Part shown: positions 16,801-23,141 of the stretch, piece after piece
Layout of the letters: each line of letters begins with the position of its first letter
How positions within the stretch are numbered: position 1 is the stretch's first letter
NCBI GenBank assembly: GCA_900313475.1
Contig: OMRJ01000149.1
Span: 1 to 25,074, forward strand
Direction of reading: 5' to 3'
Length of the DNA: 25,074 bases
Origin: an uncultured Eubacteriales bacterium
GTDB taxonomy: Bacteria > Bacillota > Clostridia > Oscillospirales > Acutalibacteraceae
The notes under the pieces: model-generated
What the model was told of the DNA's origin: nothing
Databases searched by the model: none
Seen by the model: only the letters and a program-made list of their open reading frames with translations
Made by a program: the position numbers and the translations under genes

Positions 16801-17819
16801 ACAAGCACCGTGTCGGGCGAAGAATCCGACATCTTTGTTTCGAGCAGATGTTCACCCGTTTTTTTTATTCTGTCGGCGGACGGCAGCACGCTTGATACGG
16901 CGATTACGGCAGGCGGCAGACAGTCGGTCAGCTCGGGTTCGTATGACGGCAGAAAACACGGAGGAAAGAGCTTTGCGGACAGTCGGTCGGAAAGCGGATG
17001 CAATGCGGCAAATGCAGGCAGAAAAGCGAGTACGCAAAGAATAATACGTCCCCATGCCGAGCCGAAAAAGCCGTTCGCCGAACGTGTGCACAAAATTACG
17101 CTTGTCGCAGTGACCGATGCGGCAAACAGCCCTTCAAAGCATAAAAAAGCTGCACCGTGTGAAAGCTGCGGCTTTTGTATGTCTATATGAAAACCGATAT
17201 GGCGCTTCGTGCCGGTTTCTTTTTCGGCGTTACCGAGCGCACGGCGCAAGAAATCAATCGCAGACAAGCCTTTTTTCTTCGCGCTGCGGCATACGGCGCG
17301 TCTGTAGTTTTCTTTTGTGAGACGGTCGCATAAGACGTAATCACCCGATGGATCAAGCGTCAGCAGACGTTCGGCTTCGCAAACCTCCGGCAGAATCCCG
17401 TCAAAATCAATATCACGCAAGCCGAAAATCAGTTTTACCGCGCCGCCGAAGGAGTCGGGTGCATTTGTGTAGGTTCGCACTGCTTTGAGCGCGGCAGCCG
17501 CAAAGGTGAGAGGCGCAAGCTCTGCGCACAAATCGAGAGGTATGTCGAAATTTTGAATGGCTTTCGAAAAGCTTTGTCGCACATTGCCGTTTTCCGTTCT
17601 GTCAATACAATCCGAAAGAGCGCGGAAAACACCGTTGACGGAATCGCCGCGGTGCTTTCCGACCGATTTTATTCCGTTCGTTATGCATGACATGAGCAGC
17701 GCCGCGTTGTCCTGCAGCCATCTGTCACATTCAGCCGTTCCGCCGTCTTTCTTCAGCAAAGCAGCGTGTTTTTTCAGTTCTTTTTTTCCGCCGTCAAGCG
17801 CCTTTTTAGCAGAAAACAT
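10866..17819 (-). CDS. cyclic beta-1,2-glucan synthase-type protein (GT84 + cyclisation domain + GH94)
   Basis: A 2317-residue membrane enzyme expected to polymerise UDP-glucose into beta-1,2-glucan, cyclise it and adjust its length. Order: a soluble N-terminus; hydrophobic segments near 222-245 and 260-275; a GT84 domain (about 330-600) with Asp438-Ser-Asp440, FTGKGLID, HDIPEG and RWIRGD; further membrane segments (about 627-780); a glycoamylase-like middle domain (about 800-1200, FNWYDT and STVDCGN), the region described as the cyclisation domain GH189 in clostridial homologues; then beta-sandwich parts and the GH94 alpha-barrel (to 2317) with THCSDDMLWLP, DGDWND (2070-2075) and GGQYTHAAVW. 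Alphaproteobacterial relatives have about 2800 residues, so this one is compact. ATG 17819 was chosen for its GGAGGAA; the frame is open 14 codons further. It is a single-gene unit. Substrate and linkage are inferred from the family. Confidence 0.85.
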   Translation of the reverse strand: MFSAKKALDGGKKELKKHAALLKKDGGTAECDRWLQDNAALLMSCITNGIKSVGKHRGDSVNGVFRALSDCIDRTENGNVRQSFSKAIQNFDIPLDLCAELAPLTFAAAALKAVRTYTNAPDSFGGAVKLIFGLRDIDFDGILPEVCEAERLLTLDPSGDYVLCDRLTKENYRRAVCRSAKKKGLSAIDFLRRALGNAEKETGTKRHIGFHIDIQKPQLSHGAAFLCFEGLFAASVTATSVILCTRSANGFFGSAWGRIILCVLAFLPAFAALHPLSDRLSAKLFPPCFLPSYEPELTDCLPPAVIAVSSVLPSADRIKKTGEHLLETKMSDSSPDTVLVFLCDLKNADVPSLPEDGANIRAAEEMINGLNEQYGGGFVFALRDRVFAPSENSYGGHERKRGALCTLVKLITEGKNGFSVLTGDTEKLKGARYLLALDSDTVLPFESLKKLVCTSYHPMNRPVFSPEKRRITEGYGIIAPRVETSAESSEKTFFSAFMTLGGISAYSSPVSERYMDMFGSSLFTGKGLIDIKAFSQTCADTFPEGIILSHDIPEGSLLNTAFAGRICLSDSFPSKPSAYYKRAHRWIRGDMQNLRLIHGTVNGSSAAPSLTGLTKYQLLDNLRRAVTPVSALAALLLSVFFANGTSLILFLWAMLSVISEPAVSFFGEIFRLGAKALTSVYLTASAGVGLKALIRAAYLAASLPEDAAVSLSATVKGLYRGLISHKKTLEWTTAAQGEHGRQTVFMPCVVSLACAAALVFGSPLHRLWGILILFNIPFSFSDGIANVRSTGRLSAADRETLKSYAAAEWRYFEQYVTAEENWLPPDNVQLTPVKRTAHRTSPTDIGMYLMSCLTAADLSLITEEQLHERLKNTCETLKKMKRCCGLLFNWYDTCTLDVLRPHFVSTVDCGNYLCCLSALGEGLKKLSGGNGRFTDITDFIRAEISASDLGVLFSKRRGLFSVGLNGNDRTLSPSFYDTYMSEMRLTSYYAIALREVPVSHNEKLSRAAVASGLYTSAASWTGTAFEYLMPTLFLPVFDGTFLSEALYNCVREQKRAVRRSPMPWGISESGYYAFDRELNYRYKAHGLRRLSVKADADCENVFSPYSSFLALSVAPTDAVKNLSRFVSLGAFGSCGFYEALDFTAERVAPENYMAVRSFMAHHKGMSLIACGNALFNNINVRRFISCGQMKAAQSLLTEKLPTEVPFTAHMKKKRELFQKKIPTRSAPVQENAAPRCSMFTDGDSSLICTADGKNRFLFSSLSVFGSRHSATGIFAAVRTARSAAVPLSQNGRGTLKNSCFYNKVTCGGAVVEHALCLSRSTAGIYAPVKITDTSGEGGFYELLFFAEPELLPVNDFDVHKSYSDLFIKTDVNTDLCCVTFERRENGIPTAAAALGFADSGSFVFTCRRSRVLSPSVSSEFPFADGTPDFDGSTADVSPCFAASVQLRLAPGEKREKVLIAAVGDDRTDAVNKLSLLRGKPLPKTESSSPVATVFSGGTQKCAENFFLSRFFDGIPTTLQRDARLKNTASIAALWEKGISGDLGIVRVAADDAPPSLYGDFIAFHSVLSKAGCPFDLVFTLFSPDDYSSTAAEKLRNVIKKMHAEDFLGNRGGIHIVNICAGSAADILLTAVADAVFPNGEDETDVSADTEFISQILPCERAVSGADGFIPNGYFINTRHTFPLSLTLSNGTVGTLLTDTSLGFTWFANARLCPLTPRPYDVSEPMYGEMLTLYQDGVRTDCIRGASVFFTSDSALYRSVINGMHCDVKVTVASRGAVKEIALKLTGIKNRCSVCYSVMPVMHEKIKFAKMCSSVITENGITTCNPFNADFRGFMNISCKNGSGTVLKNGRLNMTVNTGDGSDCFETVFRLVFSANEKGIKPLTDIAIQPFTEKKVRFKTGSDKFDIFANALLYHQTADSRVRSRTGYYQCSGAYGFRDQLQDAMCLVRFSPETTRRMLLLCAAAQFTAGDVLHWFHLIPSVGKKGVRTHCSDDMLWLPLAAAVYAEKTSDTDIFSVSVPYLAGNALRDGERRRYDLYRRSSSEGTVYEHCMKSIFKACEFGAHGLPLIKDGDWNDSFGEIGGKGRGESVWLAMFLKLVCDKMYPFARKFGKAEHAVLLQKISSQMTENVMRSAYNGRFFTRAFFDDGTPLGDGSGRACRIDLLPQAFASFAEIGTPLQRKNALLYAFNELADRQNKLIKLFAPPFTSRTRRAGYVNDYPEGVRENGGQYTHAAVWLALALLKEGLTHEAAEATGLLLPSLKNPCYEREPYAMCGDVYSMPGAKGKGGWSLYTGAAGWMLALADEWEKQNAEEKRLQM

Positions 17820-17822
17820 AAA

Positions 17823-17848
17823 TTCCTCCGAAAAAAAGATATTCGGAG
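17823..17848 (-). promoter_or_regulatory. Shine-Dalgarno-masking hairpin before the glucan synthase
   Basis: On the minus-strand transcript CUCCGAA (17848-17842) can pair perfectly with UUCGGAG (17832-17826) across a nine-base loop. The right arm contains most of the GGAGGAA ribosome binding site, six bases ahead of the ATG. The fold would block ribosome loading, which suggests translational control. It was read directly from the sequence; no folding energy was computed. Confidence 0.45.
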
Positions 17849-17989
17849 TTATTCTTGACACAAAACAGGAATATATTCACAGATAAAAGCGACTGTTGCT
17901 TTCGCATGCGGAATATCCGCTTTTGCTGAGCGCAAAATCCAAGGGCGGAAAGAAAAAAGTGCGGAACAGGCAAGACGGAAAAGCTTAAA
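17849..17989. other. divergent intergenic region between the glucan synthase and hydrolase genes
   Basis: The whole gap between the two divergent starts is 271 bases (17820-18090). This central part contains short inverted repeats (GCGGA/TCCGC around ATA at about 17909-17921, and AAAAGCG with a distant CGCTTTT). In the glucan synthase direction these would lie in the leader. No convincing -35/-10 pair for the minus-strand gene was found, and no small gene is supported. Confidence 0.4.
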
Positions 17990-18014
17990 ATTTTTTGTAA
18001 AATCTACAAAAAAT
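17990..18014. promoter_or_regulatory. perfect 10-bp inverted repeat upstream of the hydrolase promoter
   Basis: ATTTTTTGTA and TACAAAAAAT flank the five bases AAATC. The site ends 13 bases before the -35 of the hydrolase gene at 18091. Both neighbouring genes point away from it, so it is not a terminator; an operator for a dimeric regulator is the likelier reading, though AT-richness weakens the case. Confidence 0.4.
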
Positions 18015-18027
18015 ACTGTTTTTATGC

Positions 18028-18056
18028 TTGTATGAGAGAAAAAGATGTGTTAAAAT
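18028..18056 (+). promoter_or_regulatory. sigma-A-like promoter for the first secreted hydrolase
   Basis: -35 TTGTAT (18028-18033), a 17-base spacer and -10 TAAAAT (18051-18056). The predicted leader is short, about 28 bases, and includes CGGAGGA at 18076-18082 before the ATG at 18091. Confidence 0.55.
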
Positions 18057-18090
18057 TATTTTAAAATATCCCGTTCGGAGGAACAAAAGT

Positions 18091-19725
18091 ATGAAATCGT
18101 TTAAAAAGGTGCTTGCGGTATTTCTCTGTGCCGCAATGATAGTTCCCGGCTTGTGCATCGGCGTTTACGCATCCGACACATGCGATTGCGGCAACACGCC
18201 TATTGTGTATATGTACGGCAAACAGACCATTTACCTTACCCGTGAGGACGGCTCAAAGGTAAACCCTCTTGCGCGCGATGATCTTGACATCGGCGGAATG
18301 GTAAAAGAGGTTGTTCCCGATATTGCCAAAAGCATGGCAACCGGCAATTGGGACGAATACTGCGAAAAGGTTTACAATATGCTTGCGCCCATATGGAAGG
18401 ATGTCAAGGTGGACGGCAACGGCTATCCGATAAATCCCAATACAGGCATAGCTTACAGCTGGTCGCCCGAAACCGTAACGTCGCGCCACTCCTACGGCTT
18501 TGACGGCGGCTTCCTCTATCTTTTCGACTGGCGTCTGTCCCCGATGGATGTTGCGGACGATATGCATGAGTTCATTGAAACCGTTAAGAAGAAGACCGGT
18601 CATGACAAGGTGGTGCTTGTCAGCCGCTGTATGGCTGCAAGCTATGAAATGGCTTACCTCTACAAATATGAGCGTCCGCGCAACTATTCTGGCATTGAAA
18701 AGGTAGTGCTGTTCAATCCCTCCACCGGCGGACTCAACTGGCTTGAAAGCGCTTTTTCGGGCAAGGTAGTAATAGATCCCGACAGTGCATACCGTTATAT
18801 TCAAGGCTCGGTATTTGAAGACAAGGTTAACGATGACGCTCTTGTTGAAGTGTTAAAGCTTGTGTTTAACAGTCTTAAAGAGACTTACGGCTTGAATCTC
18901 GCCTGCAAGCTTTTACAGAATAAGATATATCCCGCAGTAAAGGACAAGCTTTTTGCCCGTCTTGTAAAAGAGTTTTACGGCACGGCAGGCGGTGTGCTCG
19001 CGATGATACGTGAGAATTTCGACGAGTGCATTGATTATATCTATCCCACAGACGCCGATAAAGCGGAATATGCGGGTCTTATTGAAAAGGCGAAGTACTA
19101 TCACGACAACGTGACCATGCATGTTGCGGATATCCTCAAGGAAATTGATGCTCTCGGCAAGCCCGTGGCAATTTACGGCGAGTACGGCGGACAGCAGCGT
19201 CCCGTTTCTGCCGACGCGGCTTATTGCGGCGACTATTCGATAGCGCTTGACGATCAGACTCTCGGCGCAACTGTGTCAAAGGTCGACGGCAGACTCTCCG
19301 ACAAATATCTTGCGGCGGCGGCTGCCGAGGGACGCGACAAATATATCTCTCCCGACAGGCAGGTGGATGCCTCCACGTGTCTGTTCCCCGACACAACGTG
19401 GTTTATTAAAAACGCAAACCATGAATTTCCTGCGGTAATCGATTATCTTATGCTCAGCTTTATCAGAGGAAAGGCGCCGGACGTTTGGTCGAATGAAGCA
19501 TATCCGCAGTATCTGAACTTTAATCCCGATGCACCTTTAAGCGGACAGCTTGAACCCGCACAGGAGGTCAATGCAAACGATATCGACTGGGCGGCATATG
19601 AAACGGGTGACGCGACAATTACCATTATTCTTGAAACAATCAACACGATAATCAAAACAGTCAATTACCTTATCAAAACAATTAAGGAGATTGTTGCGGT
19701 TGCCAAAGGCACTGCCGTTGCGTAA
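18091..19725 (+). CDS. secreted LCAT/lipase-like alpha/beta-hydrolase with Cys at the nucleophile position, copy A
   Basis: No recognised named family; 544 residues. A signal peptide ends near Ala27 (VYA/S), followed by a Cys-Asp-Cys motif at 31-33. The core resembles LCAT-type lipases: PIVYMYGK near 36-43 (first strand and oxyanion region), FDWRLSPMDVADDMHEFI...TGHDKVVLV, then the nucleophile elbow SRCMAA with Cys180 where G-x-S-x-G is expected. Asp422 (PDRQV, compare GDGTV) and His444 (NANHEF) complete a plausible Cys-Asp-His triad. The C-terminus (~512-544) is an amphipathic helix rich in Ile, Thr and Lys. ATG 18091 follows GGAGGA; the frame is open upstream but only across the promoter. 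A paralogue lies at 23142. The substrate is unknown; it could also be non-catalytic. Confidence 0.7.
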   Translation: MKSFKKVLAVFLCAAMIVPGLCIGVYASDTCDCGNTPIVYMYGKQTIYLTREDGSKVNPLARDDLDIGGMVKEVVPDIAKSMATGNWDEYCEKVYNMLAPIWKDVKVDGNGYPINPNTGIAYSWSPETVTSRHSYGFDGGFLYLFDWRLSPMDVADDMHEFIETVKKKTGHDKVVLVSRCMAASYEMAYLYKYERPRNYSGIEKVVLFNPSTGGLNWLESAFSGKVVIDPDSAYRYIQGSVFEDKVNDDALVEVLKLVFNSLKETYGLNLACKLLQNKIYPAVKDKLFARLVKEFYGTAGGVLAMIRENFDECIDYIYPTDADKAEYAGLIEKAKYYHDNVTMHVADILKEIDALGKPVAIYGEYGGQQRPVSADAAYCGDYSIALDDQTLGATVSKVDGRLSDKYLAAAAAEGRDKYISPDRQVDASTCLFPDTTWFIKNANHEFPAVIDYLMLSFIRGKAPDVWSNEAYPQYLNFNPDAPLSGQLEPAQEVNANDIDWAAYETGDATITIILETINTIIKTVNYLIKTIKEIVAVAKGTAVA

Positions 19726-19756
19726 TTAACGCTCTGCCGGCTGAAATAACATATAA

Positions 19757-19795
19757 AGAAAAAGTCCTTTCCGCTCGGTGCGGAGAGGACTTTTA
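19757..19795. terminator. bidirectional rho-independent terminator
   Basis: AAAAGTCCTTTCCGC and GCGGAGAGGACTTTT form a long, nearly perfect hairpin around the loop TCGGT, with A-runs on the left and T-runs on the right. It sits between the convergent hydrolase A and beta-galactosidase genes, so it can serve both strands. Confidence 0.85.
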
Positions 19796-19801
19796 TAATG
19801 G

Positions 19802-19864
19802 TGTGCCCGGCTCAGATTTTGTTGTGCCCGGCTCAGATTTTGTTGTGCCCGGCTCAGATTTTGT
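19802..19864. repeat. three perfect tandem copies of a 21-bp unit at the 3' end of lacZ
   Basis: The unit, which begins TGTGCCCGGCTCAG and ends ATTTTGT, occurs at 19802-19822, 19823-19843 and 19844-19864 without change. The copy at 19844 contains the beta-galactosidase stop codon. Since 21 is a multiple of three, each further copy places another TGA in the same frame. It probably arose by slippage or local duplication. Confidence 0.95.
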
Positions 19865-22800
19865 CGGGGCTTATGACAAAGCCGAAAGTGAAAGTCTTGT
19901 CGCTGAGCAGACGTTTGTTTTCGCTGTTGTTCAGTTCGCTGTTTTCGCTTATAGCATTAAAACGCCAGTCGAGATTTACTATGGTCTTATGTTCATTTTT
20001 CAGTTCGAAGTCGTGCTTTACCTCGGTGATCTGTTCTGCCGAACAGTGCGACGCGTTGAAAGAGAAGTCCTTCATTCCGAACGGCGTAAAGGCAAGCGCT
20101 TCGCCGTCCGGGTTGCCGACCTTTGCGCGGCGGGTTTTGTAATGCGAGGAGTTTTCCTGCGGGCGGATATAGTGAACAAAATTGTCGGTGACCGTTGTTT
20201 TATATTCGTCAAAGCGTGCGGCTTTGTATCTGTCGGGGTAGGTTTCCGTTTCACCCAAGCCGAAATATTCAATGCTTTCGTTTTCCTCGTTGAGCGTAAG
20301 CTTCAAGCCGAGGCGCGGCAGAACGGGAACGTTTTCGCGTACGGTTCCGCTTGCTTCGACCGTTACCGAGCCGTCGGGCGTAAATGTGTATTTTACGTGC
20401 GCTTTTACAACGGGCGGGTTTGCGGGACCTCCTATTGCTATCTCGGTGTCGGCGATAACAAGTCCGTCGGCGCGTGATATTTTTGCGGAATATGTTTTTT
20501 GCGAAGCGCGGTGAAAATGATTTTTATACCACCCGTCGACCGAGCCTCTGTTATATGTAGGTGCGTGCCATATCGCAAATGCGGACGGTTCCGCGAACAT
20601 CTCCGTACCGTTTATTTTCAGGCTCTTTATGCAGCCGTAGCTTTTGTCAAAAACATACTCGGTGTTTCCCGCAAAAACAGAAACAAGCCTGTCTCCCTCT
20701 TTAACCGAAACGCATGTGTTTTCAGTATCATTTGCAGCGGCGCAGCCGGGTTTTTCGGCTGTACCGTCGGTAAGCTCAAACTGTAAAAACGCAGTTTCAT
20801 AGCCCTTACCTGCCCACGGCGTGTCGCCGTTTTGTACAAACGAAAGTGTTAAGAAGCTGTTTTTGCCGAGTGAAATTGCATTACCGTCAAAAAGCACGAA
20901 GCTCATTTCAGACTGCGGAGCAATGTCGGGAGATGAAATGCATCCGGACAGTATTTCTTTACCGTCGGATTTTATATTCCACATTATGTCAATATCTCTG
21001 AGAGCCGTAAAGTAACGGACGTTTCTTACCGTCACTGTGCCGTTCTCATATTTTCCGCGTACCTGCTCATACACTTTTTTCATGTCATAGTAACCGGGAC
21101 GCGGTGTACGGTCGGGGAACACAAGACCGTCGATGCAGCATATACCGTCATTCGGGAAATCGCCGAAGTCGCCGCCGTAATAATAACGCGGTGATCCGTC
21201 GGAGGCGGGGAAGTTCAGTGCGTGGTCGGTGAACTCCCAGATGCAGCCGCCGCAGAAGTTATCGTTCTCATCAACAAGTTTCCAGAAATCGTATACGTCG
21301 CCCGTGGACATCGAGCAGACATATTCGCACATGTAAAACGGTTTTGAATGCGCTTCGTCCTTGAAATAATCGGCGATATACCCTACACCTGCATACATTC
21401 TGCTCTCAACATCGGATATGTCGGAGAAGTTTTCGCCATCCGGAACAGCCTTAAATTCAAGGTGTGCGTTTTCGTAGTGAACAAGGTTGCGTTCGTCGCG
21501 CGCACGGATGTACTCCGCCATTGCGCGGTGATTGACTCCGCAGCCGCTCTCATTGCCGAGACTCCACATAATGACGCAGCCGTGGTTTTTGTCGCGCTCG
21601 TAGAGAAGCGCGGCGCGGTCAACGTAGGCGTTTTTCCAATCGGGAGAATTTGAGAGGCAGCTCCAGCGAGTCCAGTCCCAGTCCGACACCGTATTGTAAC
21701 CCATTCCGTGAGTTTCGAGGTCGGCTTCGTCGGTGAGGTAGAAGCCGAGCGCCTCGCACAGGTCGACAAAACGCGGGTCGTTCGGGTAGTGTGAAGTGCG
21801 TATATGATTGACGTTTGCGCGTTTTAACAGCAGAAGATCCTCTTTCATGCGGTCGAGTGAAACAACGTAGCCCTGCTCGGTCGAATCGTGGCGGTTGATG
21901 CCGCGCAGCTTAAGCGCCTTGCCGTTTATCAGCAGCTTTTTGTCTTTTATTTCAATGCGCCGCAGCGCGACCTGAAACGGAATAACCTCATCCCCTACAG
22001 TGACAAAAAGAGTGTAAACATACGGTGTCTCGTCGTTCCACAGCTGCGGCAGCGCGACCGTAAAGGAAAAATGATGCGTGCTTTCCGTACCGCTTTTTAT
22101 AACCGTCCCGTCGGGAGAAACAAAACCGTAAGACACATCGGTAACGCCGTTTATGTCGCATTTTACTTTGATCTCCGCGCTGTTGAGGTCTTCGTCTACA
22201 TACTGCTTTATCTCGACATCGTCGGCGTGTATCCTGTCGCGCTTGAGGAGATAAACCTCTCTGAAAATGCCGGAAAGGCGGAAAAAGTCCTGATCTTCAA
22301 GATATGAGCCGGGGCACCATTTTACAACGAGCACCGATACACGGTTTTTGCCCGCACGTGTGAAACGTGTGATATCAAAAACGGTGCGTGCGTGGCTCAC
22401 CTCGCTGTAGCCGACAAAATGACCGTTTATCCACAAATAAAAGCATGAAGCCACACCCTCAAAAATAATTTCGTGGGTTTCTGCGGATTCGCTTTCCGAA
22501 AGATCAAAATCTTTAAGCAATGCCCATGCCGGATTTCTGTCCGGAACATGCGGCGGGTCGGTGGGGAACGGATACATGAGATTTGAATACAGCGGCTTGT
22601 CGTATTTGCATCTGTCGTATATCTGAATATTGCCCGGTACGGTCACCGTGTCAAGTCCCGCAACGGGGAAACCGCAGGAAAAAAAGAGCCTGTCAATTTC
22701 TTCAAAGCTATCAAACGGACATATTTTCCAGTCGCCGCAAAGAGAAGTGAATCTGTCCGATTTTTCTCTGTCTCCCGTGAGCGCATCCTCGACGGATGAG

Positions 22801-22880
22801 AACGGGATAAAATACGAAGCCGGCTTTTTTGCGCCGATGTGCAGCGTTTGGAGCTGCTTATGAAAAGCGGGAAACAGCAT
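19854..22880 (-). CDS. lacZ: LacZ-type beta-galactosidase (GH2)
   Basis: A 1008-residue GH2 enzyme hydrolysing terminal beta-galactosides such as lactose; there is no signal peptide, so it is cytoplasmic. Domain order is the LacZ one: sugar-binding N-terminus (PLYSNLMYPFPTDPPHVP), Ig-like domain, TIM barrel (INRHDS, RTSHYPNDPRFVDLCE, DEADLETHG), a further Ig-like domain and the C-terminal Bgal_small_N-type domain. The acid/base Glu444 lies in SLGNESG and the nucleophile Glu519 in YMCEYV; their spacing of 75 matches E. coli LacZ. In the C-terminal domain the usual W-R-A-P-x-D-N-D is IWHAPTYNR, a change near the active site that could alter specificity. ATG 22880 follows AAGGAG at good spacing. 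No transporter or regulator is adjacent; it is flanked by the two hydrolase paralogues. Confidence 0.93.
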   Translation of the reverse strand: MLFPAFHKQLQTLHIGAKKPASYFIPFSSVEDALTGDREKSDRFTSLCGDWKICPFDSFEEIDRLFFSCGFPVAGLDTVTVPGNIQIYDRCKYDKPLYSNLMYPFPTDPPHVPDRNPAWALLKDFDLSESESAETHEIIFEGVASCFYLWINGHFVGYSEVSHARTVFDITRFTRAGKNRVSVLVVKWCPGSYLEDQDFFRLSGIFREVYLLKRDRIHADDVEIKQYVDEDLNSAEIKVKCDINGVTDVSYGFVSPDGTVIKSGTESTHHFSFTVALPQLWNDETPYVYTLFVTVGDEVIPFQVALRRIEIKDKKLLINGKALKLRGINRHDSTEQGYVVSLDRMKEDLLLLKRANVNHIRTSHYPNDPRFVDLCEALGFYLTDEADLETHGMGYNTVSDWDWTRWSCLSNSPDWKNAYVDRAALLYERDKNHGCVIMWSLGNESGCGVNHRAMAEYIRARDERNLVHYENAHLEFKAVPDGENFSDISDVESRMYAGVGYIADYFKDEAHSKPFYMCEYVCSMSTGDVYDFWKLVDENDNFCGGCIWEFTDHALNFPASDGSPRYYYGGDFGDFPNDGICCIDGLVFPDRTPRPGYYDMKKVYEQVRGKYENGTVTVRNVRYFTALRDIDIMWNIKSDGKEILSGCISSPDIAPQSEMSFVLFDGNAISLGKNSFLTLSFVQNGDTPWAGKGYETAFLQFELTDGTAEKPGCAAANDTENTCVSVKEGDRLVSVFAGNTEYVFDKSYGCIKSLKINGTEMFAEPSAFAIWHAPTYNRGSVDGWYKNHFHRASQKTYSAKISRADGLVIADTEIAIGGPANPPVVKAHVKYTFTPDGSVTVEASGTVRENVPVLPRLGLKLTLNEENESIEYFGLGETETYPDRYKAARFDEYKTTVTDNFVHYIRPQENSSHYKTRRAKVGNPDGEALAFTPFGMKDFSFNASHCSAEQITEVKHDFELKNEHKTIVNLDWRFNAISENSELNNSENKRLLSDKTFTFGFVISPDKI

Positions 22881-22913
22881 GGTATACTCCTTTTTTTCTT
22901 GTTTTTTTATTTT

Positions 22914-22942
22914 ATTCTATCATCTTTACGCGTTGAACGCAA
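22914..22942 (-). promoter_or_regulatory. sigma-A-like promoter for lacZ
   Basis: On the minus strand, -35 TTGCGT (22937-22942) and -10 TAGAAT (22914-22919) are 17 bases apart, with a leader of about 27 bases to the ATG at 22880. The -35 lies inside GCGTTGAACGC (22930-22940), a short inverted repeat that could be an operator. Confidence 0.5.
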
Positions 22943-23052
22943 TAGAGGAAAATGCGTTATAATACCAAAATAAATATGAACAATCTGTTAATGATGTGAA
23001 TGATTAAAGAACTTTTTGAACAGTTTTCACTTTTTTGTACATGCGTCTGATA

Positions 23053-23081
23053 TTGAAAAATCCAAGAAAGTGTTATATAAT
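23053..23081 (+). promoter_or_regulatory. strong sigma-A-like promoter for the second secreted hydrolase
   Basis: -35 TTGAAA (23053-23058), a 17-base spacer and a perfect -10 TATAAT (23076-23081). Transcription would start near 23088, directly at the inverted repeat at 23089. The 261-base divergent gap 22881-23141 otherwise holds the lacZ promoter and a second TATAAT near 22959 without a well-spaced -35. Confidence 0.7.
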
Positions 23082-23088
23082 AGAAATA

Positions 23089-23102
23089 CCGAAAAATTTC
23101 GG
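23089..23102. promoter_or_regulatory. inverted repeat at the transcription start, able to pair with the ribosome binding site
   Basis: CCGAAA and TTTCGG flank AA. A second TTTCGG at 23128-23133 is part of the CGGAGGA ribosome binding site of hydrolase B. The left arm can therefore pair either locally or with the Shine-Dalgarno region. It could be an operator at +1 or a small RNA switch; neither is proven. Confidence 0.35.
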
Positions 23103-23141
23103 AAAGTGCTGAAAATTTTGTTTATTATTTCGGAGGACAAC

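Noticed and set aside
17820..17861. Upstream start for the glucan synthase adding 14 residues
   Set aside because: The internal ATG at 17819 has a perfect GGAGGAA at six bases; the upstream Met has none.
19726..19853. CRISPR-like array because of the tandem repeat
   Set aside because: Units are head-to-tail with no spacers, and no cas gene is nearby.
19803..20477. Plus-strand open frame of 224 codons starting in the 21-bp repeats, opposite lacZ
   Set aside because: It runs antisense to a clear GH2 domain, has no ribosome binding site, and its repeated N-terminus is just the translated 21-bp tandem repeat.
22935..22964. Additional plus-strand promoter TTGAAC...TATAAT upstream of hydrolase B
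   Set aside because: The spacer is 19 bases and a much better promoter with 17-base spacing lies closer to the gene at 23053-23081.
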